Part shown: in pieces, positions 50,962-59,058 of the stretch
Numbering within the stretch: position 1 is the first letter of the stretch
Layout of the letters: every line of letters begins with the position of its first letter
Source: Flavobacteriaceae bacterium
GTDB lineage: Bacteria > Bacteroidota > Bacteroidia > Flavobacteriales > Flavobacteriaceae
NCBI GenBank assembly: GCA_004762155.1
Contig: SIHP01000016.1
Location: 1-64,000 of the forward strand
Direction of reading: 5' to 3'
Length of the DNA: 64,000 nucleotides
The notes under the pieces: generated by a model
What the model was told of the DNA's origin: nothing
The model's input: the letters and a program-made list of their open reading frames with translations, nothing else
Database searches by the model: none
Program-made: the position numbers and the translations under genes

Positions 50962-51309
50962 TTAAAGACTTCTAAATATTTTTTGAAAGTACGCACCAAA
51001 AACAGGGATTAAGGTTTCTTTTTCTTTCATTGCTCCAAAAAGGCTGGTAATCCAAAAGAAAATTAAAACTCCCCAAATAATAAACTTAATAAAACCACCA
51101 AAAAAAGCATAAATTAACCATCCGTTTAAGAATGTTAACAAATGCCAACCAATCATTTGACGGTTGTAAAAGCTAACAAAAGAGTTTTGTTTATTTAGAT
51201 TTAAAATCCAAGAAATTATTGTTCCTAGAATAAAAAAATGAGATACCATTGCTAATAATTTCCCATCTTCTGCCGATTGTTTGTCAGATCTTGTCATTTC
51301 AGTTCTCAT
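50962..51309 (-). CDS. DUF4870-like small membrane protein
   Basis: A 115-residue protein with three hydrophobic segments (about 23-37, 58-70 and 72-88) and the pattern DGKLLAMVSHFFILGTIISW and FYNRQMIGWHLLTFLNGWLI, similar to DUF4870 proteins. Function unknown. It starts 4 bp after the pseudo-dihydroorotase gene ends, in the same operon. Confidence 0.75.
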   Translation of the reverse strand: MRTEMTRSDKQSAEDGKLLAMVSHFFILGTIISWILNLNKQNSFVSFYNRQMIGWHLLTFLNGWLIYAFFGGFIKFIIWGVLIFFWITSLFGAMKEKETLIPVFGAYFQKIFRSL

Positions 51310-51313
51310 GTGT

Positions 51314-52573
51314 TTATGAATTTAAAATTAGCTGCTCATTATTATATATTCCGTAAGCTTTTCCTTTTAATTCTTTGTTTAAAAAGATACTGTTTTTTGA
51401 AGTAGATAAAATTTCGTTTTCAGAAAAATTATAGTTACCATTTGGATTGAATAAAGTAAGATCGGCTTTTTTATCAATATTTATAGATGAAGTTGCAGCT
51501 CCAAATCTTTTCTTTGGATTATCGCTTAAACACTTTGCAATCGTTTCTATGTCTAAAACAGTATTTAACGCACCAAAAGCACTTTCTAAACCAATAGTTC
51601 CGTCTTCGGCAATAGAAAATTCTACTTTTTTCTCTTCTATATCAATAGGATTATGATCGGAAGTTATCATATCAATAGTTCCGTCTTTTAAACCTTTAAG
51701 TAATGCTTTAGAGTCTTTAGAAGTACGTAAAGGTGGATTTACTTTTTTGTTGGCTTCAAAACCTTCTAATTCATCATCATTTAAAACCAAATTATGAATG
51801 GCAACACTACAAGAAACATTCAATCCTTTTTTCTTAGCGTCTTTAATTAGTTTTACAGATTTTTCTGTGGTAATTGTTGGAATATGTAATTTTCCGCCAG
51901 TGTATTCTAACAAAAATAAATCGCGAACAATTTGTAATTCTTCTGCAAGAGAAGGAATTCCTTTTAAACCTAGTTTTGTACTATTTATCCCTTCATTGGC
52001 AACACCTTCACCAGCAATTTTATTGTTTTTAGGAAAACTGAAAATTAATCCATCAAAATTCTGAGCATAGAGTAATGCTACTTTTAATAAATTATCGTTT
52101 TCAATAGGTTTGTTATAATCTCCAAAAGCAATTGCGCCAGATTGTTGCATATCATACAATTCTGCCATTTCTACACCTTTGCTTTTTTGTGTTAAAGCAC
52201 CAATAGGGTAGATGTTTGTAGCGGAAAAGGTAGCTTTGTTTTTTATGAATTCTATAGCAGTTTTTGTATCTATAATAGGATTAGAATTAGGATTCACAGC
52301 AACCGCAGTAAATCCGCTTTTTGCAGCAACATTTAATCCATTTTGTACAGTTTCTCTTTCTTCATAACCAGGTTCACCAAAAGAAACACTGGTGTCAAAC
52401 CAACCATTTGAAACATGTAAATTATCTAATTCAACAACCGTATAGTTGTCTTTTTGTGTAATAGTATCGTTTATTTCTTTAATAATTCCGTCAACAATTA
52501 AAATATCTTTAGTTTGGTTGTTAAACGGACTTTCAGCATCAATAATCGTAGCTGATTTTAAAAGCGTAATCAT
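51314..52573 (-). CDS. Dihydroorotase-like protein without metal-binding histidines
   Basis: A 419-residue amidohydrolase-fold protein starting at the ATG at 52573 (an upstream ATG would add 26 unrelated residues and overlap the BatA gene). The family motif D-x-H-x-H-x-R-x-P-G reads DTSVSFGEPG (60-69): both His are Ser and the Arg is Gly. The second His segment reads IPTITTEKS instead of H-x-S-x-x-x-x, though SDHNP (Asp near residue 310) remains. The protein is therefore probably non-catalytic. The start overlaps the BatA stop by 4 bp. Confidence 0.85.
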   Translation of the reverse strand: MITLLKSATIIDAESPFNNQTKDILIVDGIIKEINDTITQKDNYTVVELDNLHVSNGWFDTSVSFGEPGYEERETVQNGLNVAAKSGFTAVAVNPNSNPIIDTKTAIEFIKNKATFSATNIYPIGALTQKSKGVEMAELYDMQQSGAIAFGDYNKPIENDNLLKVALLYAQNFDGLIFSFPKNNKIAGEGVANEGINSTKLGLKGIPSLAEELQIVRDLFLLEYTGGKLHIPTITTEKSVKLIKDAKKKGLNVSCSVAIHNLVLNDDELEGFEANKKVNPPLRTSKDSKALLKGLKDGTIDMITSDHNPIDIEEKKVEFSIAEDGTIGLESAFGALNTVLDIETIAKCLSDNPKKRFGAATSSINIDKKADLTLFNPNGNYNFSENEILSTSKNSIFLNKELKGKAYGIYNNEQLILNS

Positions 52574-54519
52574 ACTTTGAAGTATTTTAGAATAAAAATT
52601 TCTAAAAGCAAAGATACAATGGCAAGTATTAAAAACCACTTCCAAAGCCATTGAACTTCATTTTTTTTATTAATATTTTTAAATGTATCCGCTACAGATG
52701 TTGATGTTTGTATGTTTTTATTTTGATTTTCTAAAGATTTTACATCTAAATACTGTAATAAACTTTCTTCCTTTGGGTAATTAAAAGCAACGGTTTGTAT
52801 AGTATCTTTTTTATGAAGTATATGATAAAAATTACTTAAAAGTGGTTGCTCTTGAGTTGTTATTCGTACTTTATTTTGATTGTTTTGTTGTAGCGGAATA
52901 AAAGAAGAATTACTATTTGTAACCGTAACAATATCATCTTTACCTAATGTTGTTTGAAACTCAATAGTATTTAATTCATCTACCGTATAATAAAGTTTTG
53001 CAAGTTGTAAGCTTTGTTGTCCAATATTATAAAAAACAGGAACAATTAAAGGTGAGTTGGTAAAGTTGCTATTTCTTTTATTTAACGAACTGGCAACCCA
53101 AAATAATTTTGCATTCGGTAAATTTACTTGTTTAATAAAAGCTTCGTTGTTTTCAAAAGAAATTAAATTACTAGCATTATTAAAAGAACTGGTGTAAAAA
53201 CTATTGGTGTTCGGATACTGAAAATTGCTTACTTTTTTATCAAAGACATTTTTAAATAAAGGATGATTAAAATGAATTTTGGTAACCTTTAGTGTGTCTT
53301 TTGAATAAGAATTAATTTTACCAGCTTCAATGTTTTTAAATAATAAATTATAAGAATTTATATTTATATCTTCAGTAGGTATAATCATTAATTGACCACC
53401 TTTTTTTAAAAAACTAGTTAAGCTAACTAACAAACTATTTGGTATGTCTTTTAATTCATTTAAAATAATAAGTTGTTGTTTTTCAAGAGTATTATAATTA
53501 GTGTTTTTAATAGTTGCATTGGTGAAATTAAATTCTTTATCAGTGTAAATCCTTCCTAAAAAATCATTGTTATTTCCAATAGCCAATACATTTGTTTTTT
53601 GATTAGCATTTACGGAAAAGTAAAAACGGTTATCAAAATTAAAAGTATCGTTGAAGTTAATTTCTATTTCCCCTAAAAAGACATTTGTTTTCTGAATAGA
53701 AAAAGAAATGGTTTTGGTTTTATTTTCATCAATATTAAACGTTTGTTTGCTAACAAGTTCTTTATTATTGTAAAGCGCAATAGGAATGTTTTCTTTTGAA
53801 GTTCCTTGATTTTTTACAAGTACATTAATGTTGAAATTATTAGTGTTGTTCTGATCTACATAAACACTATCAACAGCCAAATTACTTTTTTGTTCTGGTA
53901 ATTGTTGAACAAGAGATAAATTGGTATTTACATTAGCAAACGTATTTGGGGGAATGTTTTGAAAATCCGATATTAAAGTATGCTGGTTTATACTGTTTTT
54001 TTGATGCTTCTTTTCGGTTGAAATTTTTAATAAAACTTTTTTTACAGACAATTTTTTAGCAGTTTTCTTAGTTTTAAGAAGTATGCTTTTTAATTCAGTA
54101 GCAGAAATTTTAGCATAATAGTTATCGTTTGTAAGTAACGAGTATTCGTTGCTTTTAGAAGCAGTTTCAATTAATTCTTGCGAAGCAATTTGAAGTAAAT
54201 TTCCTTTTTCTCCTTTAGTATTTGTACTTAAAGAATTATCTAAGTAAATAAAATTATGTTGTTTTGTGTTTATAGCATTTTCACCAAAGTAAGGTTGTGC
54301 AAAAGCAAAAATTATAGCAGCAAGTAAGCATAATCTGGTTAATAAAATTAGCCATTTTTTAATTTTAGAACTTTTACGATTTTCAATACTTATTTTTTGT
54401 AAAAAAGCAACATTAGTAAATAGTACTTTTTTATAACGTTGTAGTTGAAAAAGGTGCACTAAAATGGGTATAATTAATAGTGCTAAAAAATATAAAACTT
54501 CAGGATGTTTAAATTGCAT
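52570..54519 (-). CDS. BatA-domain membrane protein
   Basis: A 649-residue protein. The N-terminal BatA motif (FLALLIIPILVHLFQLQRYK, then KVLFTNVAFLQKI) is followed by a second membrane helix (WLILLTRLCLLAAIIFAFAQ). The middle is a large periplasmic region with VWA-like and CARDB-like strands, and a final TM segment is at about 628-648 (FLILAIVSLLLEIFIL). Relatives are aerotolerance or surface-assembly proteins. It is the first gene of the operon leading to the pseudo-dihydroorotase, with 4-bp translational coupling. Confidence 0.85.
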   Translation of the reverse strand: MQFKHPEVLYFLALLIIPILVHLFQLQRYKKVLFTNVAFLQKISIENRKSSKIKKWLILLTRLCLLAAIIFAFAQPYFGENAINTKQHNFIYLDNSLSTNTKGEKGNLLQIASQELIETASKSNEYSLLTNDNYYAKISATELKSILLKTKKTAKKLSVKKVLLKISTEKKHQKNSINQHTLISDFQNIPPNTFANVNTNLSLVQQLPEQKSNLAVDSVYVDQNNTNNFNINVLVKNQGTSKENIPIALYNNKELVSKQTFNIDENKTKTISFSIQKTNVFLGEIEINFNDTFNFDNRFYFSVNANQKTNVLAIGNNNDFLGRIYTDKEFNFTNATIKNTNYNTLEKQQLIILNELKDIPNSLLVSLTSFLKKGGQLMIIPTEDININSYNLLFKNIEAGKINSYSKDTLKVTKIHFNHPLFKNVFDKKVSNFQYPNTNSFYTSSFNNASNLISFENNEAFIKQVNLPNAKLFWVASSLNKRNSNFTNSPLIVPVFYNIGQQSLQLAKLYYTVDELNTIEFQTTLGKDDIVTVTNSNSSFIPLQQNNQNKVRITTQEQPLLSNFYHILHKKDTIQTVAFNYPKEESLLQYLDVKSLENQNKNIQTSTSVADTFKNINKKNEVQWLWKWFLILAIVSLLLEIFILKYFKV

Positions 54520-54639
54520 TGTTAAATTAAATAATTGGTTAAAAATAGAGAAATTAAATTTAGTATTTTTGAATTTTGATAAACGATTTATAAACTATAA
54601 AATAGAATCGTTTTTTAGATGTAAATTAATTTAAAATTG

Positions 54640-55002
54640 ATGTTGAAAAAACAAATAAAGTATAGTTTTCTGGTTTTAGGCGTATTTATTTCCGCTGTAT
54701 TTTTTCTCAAAGGAAATTTAGTTCATGAAACATTTAATTCAAAAGATTGGATAGAATGGGTTGAAAATGAGCAAGATTGGTCTTTACGTTGGGATATGAT
54801 GAATAGTTTAAGGAATAATCATAACCTTAAAGAGAAAAATAAAAGTGATATATTAAAACTGTTAGGAAAACCAACATCAAAATCTAAAACTGAATTTTAT
54901 TATTATTTAGGTATGGCAAAGAGCGGAATAGACACTGGTACACTAACGATAAAATTTGATGAAAGAGAAAACGTAACAAACTTTAAAGTACACAGAAGTT
55001 AA
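54640..55002 (+). CDS. Small membrane-anchored BamE/SmpA-like protein
   Basis: A 120-residue protein (start chosen at ATG 54640; a TTG just upstream is less likely). One N-terminal hydrophobic segment (FLVLGVFISAVFFLKG). The C-terminal LLGKPTSKSKTEFYYYLG and DTGTLTIKFDERENVTNF have the shape of BamE/SmpA-type domains (helix, strands and G-x-P turn), which often assist outer membrane assembly. The exact family is not certain. Divergent from the BatA gene. Confidence 0.65.
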   Translation: MLKKQIKYSFLVLGVFISAVFFLKGNLVHETFNSKDWIEWVENEQDWSLRWDMMNSLRNNHNLKEKNKSDILKLLGKPTSKSKTEFYYYLGMAKSGIDTGTLTIKFDERENVTNFKVHRS

Positions 55003-55104
55003 GTCTTTTTTTAATAAAATAGATTGAATAATAAAATGTTTGTAAATTAATAGGTTTAATTACGACCTCATATCTACTAAACTTTTCCAAAATTAAAAGC
55101 GTAC

Positions 55105-56703
55105 ATGAATATTACAGATATATCGTTTAAAGCAACTGGTTTTTTTTCAAAAACTGTAGCAGATTATTTAGATGAAACAGAATCTTTAAAACCATTTTAC
55201 AATCGTTTTCCTAATCTGGAAAATTTTAAAGATCAAATAGAAGAGAAAAGTAAATCTTCAAATAATTCCGTTGAGCAGCGTAAGCGTTTGGTTTCAGTTT
55301 TAGAAAAACAATATCAAAATATTGAAGCATCTGGCGAAACGGTTAAAAATATTCAATCACTTTTAAAAGAAAATACATTCACAATTACAACTGGGCATCA
55401 GCTAAATTTATTTACAGGTCCGTTGTATTTTTTATATAAAATTATTTCAGCAATTAATTTATGTGAAGATTTAACTGTTTCATATCCAGAGCAAAATTTT
55501 GTTCCTGTATATTGGATGGCAAGTGAAGATCATGATTTTGATGAAATTAATTACTTCAATTTCAACCAAAAGAAAGTACAATGGAATAGTGAAGAAATTG
55601 GTGGAGTTGGTCGCTTTTCAACAGAAGGATTAGAAGGCGTTTTTAAAGAGTTTTCTAAGCATTTAGGGAATTCTAGAAATGCAATTCATTTAAAAGAATT
55701 ATTTACAGAAGGGTATTTAAATCACAATAACTTAGCGGATGCAACTCGTTATATTGCCAACGAATTATTTAAAGATTACGGATTGGTAATTATAGATGCT
55801 GATGATGCTTTGTTAAAAAAAGAATTAGTTCCGTTTGTTAAAAAAGACTTATTTGAGCAGATTTCTTATAAAGAAGTAACTAAAACAATAGAAAACTTAC
55901 AAAATGATTATAAAATTCAGGTAAATCCAAGAGAAATAAACCTGTTTTATTTAATAAATGGATTACGTGAGCGTATTATTTTAAAAGATGATGTGTACAC
56001 CGTAAATAATACAAAAATTACTTTTACCAAAAATGAAATAGAGACTGAGTTACAAAAGTATCCTGAGCGATTTTCGCCTAATGTAATTATGCGTCCGTTA
56101 TACCAAGAAGTAATTTTACCAAATCTATGTTATATTGGAGGAGGAGGAGAATTAGCATATTGGTTTGAATTGAAAAACTATTTTGATGCTGTTGAAGTAA
56201 CTTTTCCTATCTTATTGTTACGTAATTCAGTACAAGTAATTTCTGAAAAGCAATCTGGTAAATTAGCCAAATTAAATGTAAGTACTGAAGAGCTTTTTGT
56301 AAAACAGCACGATTTAATTACTAAAAAAGTCCAAGAGGTTTCAGAAATAAAAGTTGATTTTACAAAACAAAAAGACGTCTTACAAGAACAATTTAATACT
56401 TTAAAAGAAGTAGCAAAGAAAACAGATGCTTCATTTATTGGTGCAGTAAATGCGCAAGAGCGCAAACAAATAAAAGGATTAGAAAATTTAGAAAAACGTT
56501 TGCAGCGTGCCGAAAAACGTAAACAAAAAGAATTGGTAGAAGCCATTACTTTAGTACAAAATGAATTATTACCAAACCAAAGTTTAGAAGAACGCCAGCG
56601 AAACTTTTCTGAGTATTATTTAGAATATGGCGAAGAGTTTATTAGTATTCTTAAAAACAATTTAAAACCGTTAGATTTAAATTTTACGGTACTTACTTTA
56701 TAA
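55105..56703 (+). CDS. bshC: Bacillithiol biosynthesis cysteine-adding enzyme BshC
   Basis: A 532-residue enzyme that joins cysteine to glucosaminyl malate as the last step of bacillithiol synthesis. The signature TTGHQLNLFTGPLYFLYKII, VPVYWMASEDHDFDEINYF and YIGGGGELAYWFELK are present. The C-terminal region (about 385-495) is a charged coiled coil (EVAKKTDASFIGAVNAQERK), as in BshC. The organism therefore makes bacillithiol and probably carries bshA and bshB elsewhere. Its stop overlaps the start of rlmF by one base. Confidence 0.96.
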   Translation: MNITDISFKATGFFSKTVADYLDETESLKPFYNRFPNLENFKDQIEEKSKSSNNSVEQRKRLVSVLEKQYQNIEASGETVKNIQSLLKENTFTITTGHQLNLFTGPLYFLYKIISAINLCEDLTVSYPEQNFVPVYWMASEDHDFDEINYFNFNQKKVQWNSEEIGGVGRFSTEGLEGVFKEFSKHLGNSRNAIHLKELFTEGYLNHNNLADATRYIANELFKDYGLVIIDADDALLKKELVPFVKKDLFEQISYKEVTKTIENLQNDYKIQVNPREINLFYLINGLRERIILKDDVYTVNNTKITFTKNEIETELQKYPERFSPNVIMRPLYQEVILPNLCYIGGGGELAYWFELKNYFDAVEVTFPILLLRNSVQVISEKQSGKLAKLNVSTEELFVKQHDLITKKVQEVSEIKVDFTKQKDVLQEQFNTLKEVAKKTDASFIGAVNAQERKQIKGLENLEKRLQRAEKRKQKELVEAITLVQNELLPNQSLEERQRNFSEYYLEYGEEFISILKNNLKPLDLNFTVLTL

Positions 56704-57551
56704 TGAAGAAATCTTTACATCCAAGAAATAAACATAATAATGGTTACGATTTTGATCTTTTACAAGATAAATTTCCAGCATTAAAAGAATTTGTTATTGA
56801 AAAATTCGATAGAAAAACTTTAGATTTTTCAGATCCGAAAGCTGTTAGAGCTTTTAATAGTGCTTTGTTATTTGCACATTATGGTATTAAAGATTGGCAT
56901 TTTTCTGAAGATAATTTATGTCCGCCAATTCCAGGTAGAGTAGATTATATTCATCATTTAGCGGATTTAATTAAAGGAGAAGAAAATGTAAAAGTGTTAG
57001 ATATTGGTACTGGAGCGAGTTGTATTTATCCGCTTTTGGGCGTAAAAGAATACAATTGGGATTTTGTAGCCACAGATATTGATTTGGATTCGTTGGATTA
57101 TGCGCAAGATATTATAGATGATAATGATTTGGATTCCAAAATTAAATTACGTCAGCAGTTTAATGAAACACAAATATTAAAAGAAGTTTTAGAAGAAGAG
57201 GATTCATTTACAGTAACCATGTGTAATCCGCCATTTTATAAAAGTGCAGAAGAAGCACAAGGTGCAAACCGAAGAAAAACACGTAATTTAGGAAATAATG
57301 CCGTGCGTAATTTTGCAGGGAATAATAATGAATTATGGTATGTTGGTGGTGAAAAAGCATTTTTACATACGTATTTATACGAAAGTTCTTTATATCCAAA
57401 AGTTAGTAAATGGTTTACCAGTTTGGTGTCAAAAAAAGAAAATGTAGAAAGTTTAGAAAAATCAGCAAAAAAACTAAAAGCAACCCAATTTAAAGTAATC
57501 CCAATGCATCAAGGGAATAAAGTTACACGTATTGTGTGTTGGAGGTTTTAG
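56703..57551 (+). CDS. rlmF: 23S rRNA (adenine-1618-N6)-methyltransferase RlmF
   Basis: A 282-residue SAM-dependent methyltransferase that makes m6A1618 in 23S rRNA. Motif I is LDIGTGASCIYPLL (99-112), motif IV CNPPFYKS (174-181), and the N-terminal LHPRNKHNNGYDF is typical. The start ATG shares a base with the bshC stop (TAATG), so the two are translationally coupled. No functional link between them is known. Confidence 0.95.
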   Translation: MKKSLHPRNKHNNGYDFDLLQDKFPALKEFVIEKFDRKTLDFSDPKAVRAFNSALLFAHYGIKDWHFSEDNLCPPIPGRVDYIHHLADLIKGEENVKVLDIGTGASCIYPLLGVKEYNWDFVATDIDLDSLDYAQDIIDDNDLDSKIKLRQQFNETQILKEVLEEEDSFTVTMCNPPFYKSAEEAQGANRRKTRNLGNNAVRNFAGNNNELWYVGGEKAFLHTYLYESSLYPKVSKWFTSLVSKKENVESLEKSAKKLKATQFKVIPMHQGNKVTRIVCWRF

Positions 57552-57617
57552 TTGTAGTGAAGCAGATAAGTATAATTCTTACATTCTTTTATCGTTTTGT
57601 TTAAATAATTAAACGAA

Positions 57618-57737
57618 ATGTCAGTTCGAGTGATTTTATGAAGTGAAAACGGAATAAAATTGTATCGAGAACATTACGAGTAATAGATCTCGATACAAAT
57701 TTAATTTCTCTTTGGTCAAGTAAATTTACTTGATGTG
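57618..57737. repeat. Composite dispersed repeat between convergent genes
   Basis: The left arm TGTCAGTTCGAGTGATTTTA with AAAATTGTATCGAGAACAT and the right arm ATCTCGATACAAATTTAATT with CTTTGGTCAAGTAAATTTAC surround a central palindromic stretch. It is the same two-arm unit as at 22887-23034 in reversed arrangement. It fills the 205-bp gap between convergent rlmF and the phosphoesterase. Confidence 0.85.
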
Positions 57738-57756
57738 TTAGTAAGATTCTTAGAAA

Positions 57757-58878
57757 TTAATTATTACAAGGGTATGGATTTGCATTTTTTGTCCAAGTAA
57801 GCATAGTTTCATCACGAACAATTGTTGGTGAATCACTTACAATATTATACGGAGTACCAACGTCAAAACCTTTAGAAATCAACTGAACATTTCCATCATC
57901 TAATATAGTAATCGTTGAATATCCAAAAAAGGTTGCAGAACCTTCGCTTCCGCCATTTCCAGCAACAATTTGATATGAACCTTCATTTCCGGGTTGTGAA
58001 CGTTGATAGTCGTGTACATGTGCAGAAAGCATTGCAGAAACACCACCTTTTTTCATTGCTGGCCATAAAACGGGTCCTTCTGGTAATCCTTTATGATCGG
58101 TTTTTGGAATTCCACATACATAGTAAGGTTTGTGGCCTAAAATAAAAATATGATCAACTGCTTTGTTTTTTTGATATTCGGTAATTTTATTTAGAATCCA
58201 TTGCGTTGGTATCATTCCTTCTAAACCATTTGGGTTTTCAGTTGTTGGTGGATTATACGTATCGGTATTCATAACAATAAAACCTGTGTTATGTCGTGTA
58301 AAAGAAAAAGTTATTTGATTTATAATACTATCTTTTCCTTTAACATAATCTCTTTTAGAAGGTAAATAAGATCCCATGTATTTCATCCAAATATCAGTAG
58401 TACCTTTTAACGGATATTCTTTGTATTTACCAGAAGCCGTTTTTTTTCCATATAACATTTCATGATTTCCAGGTACGGCAACCATTTCTATGTTTGAAGT
58501 GCTTATCGGGTTTTTTTCATAAAGCTTTTTCCAAGCTGATAATTGAGTATCTAAATTTGGAAGTGTGCTTTCGGCCAATACTAAATCACCTAAAAAGAAA
58601 AATAGTTCAGGTTGTTTTTTTTCGGCTAGCATTTCTTTAAAAATACGTTCTAAAACACCTCTATTTGCTGTGGAGGGAATACTATCAACAGTATCATTCC
58701 AATTAACACGATTACAGCCTACAAATGAAAAACTAAAAATAGGTTTAGCAGGAGTTTTAATAGCAATTTCTTCTTTTTTTTCTGAGGATGTAATAGTTGT
58801 TTTTTTCTCTTCTTTTGATTTACAATTAATGCATAAAAATAAGGTTGCAAGAAAAGCAACATAATAATAGATTTTCAT
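57757..58878 (-). CDS. Metallophosphoesterase lipoprotein
   Basis: A 373-residue calcineurin-like phosphoesterase, start at the ATG at 58878 (an upstream ATG adds 12 residues and damages the signal). The lipoprotein signal ends at CINCKSKE. Motifs: FSFVGCNR, FFLGDLVLAES, VPGNHEML, FILGHKPYY and SAHVHDYQRS, which supply the metal ligands. The first D-x-H motif is replaced by GCNR, as in purple-acid-phosphatase-like members. Periplasmic, possibly releasing phosphate. Monocistronic. Confidence 0.9.
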   Translation of the reverse strand: MKIYYYVAFLATLFLCINCKSKEEKKTTITSSEKKEEIAIKTPAKPIFSFSFVGCNRVNWNDTVDSIPSTANRGVLERIFKEMLAEKKQPELFFFLGDLVLAESTLPNLDTQLSAWKKLYEKNPISTSNIEMVAVPGNHEMLYGKKTASGKYKEYPLKGTTDIWMKYMGSYLPSKRDYVKGKDSIINQITFSFTRHNTGFIVMNTDTYNPPTTENPNGLEGMIPTQWILNKITEYQKNKAVDHIFILGHKPYYVCGIPKTDHKGLPEGPVLWPAMKKGGVSAMLSAHVHDYQRSQPGNEGSYQIVAGNGGSEGSATFFGYSTITILDDGNVQLISKGFDVGTPYNIVSDSPTIVRDETMLTWTKNANPYPCNN

Positions 58879-59025
58879 ATGAATAAGTTTTGTTAGTGAT
58901 ACTAAAATAAACAACGAAAAGTTGATATAGCGTTTTAGTAATTAAATAAAATATAAAAAAACCTATTTAACTCATCCAAAGAAGCACTTTACTCATTGTA
59001 GGTTTTATTTACTTTTTATTGATAG

Positions 59026-59033
59026 TAGTTTTG
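59026..59033 (+). promoter_or_regulatory. -7 box of the VWA fusion gene
   Basis: TAGTTTTG is an exact TAnnTTTG match, 25 bp upstream of the ATG at 59059. The -33 element is weak (TTTTA about 20 bp upstream). Confidence 0.6.
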
Positions 59034-59058
59034 AGATATAATATTAAAAACCAACCTT

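Noticed and set aside
51314..52573. Functional PyrC dihydroorotase
   Set aside because: Both metal-binding histidines of the DxHxH motif are serine and the arginine is glycine, so an active enzyme is unlikely.
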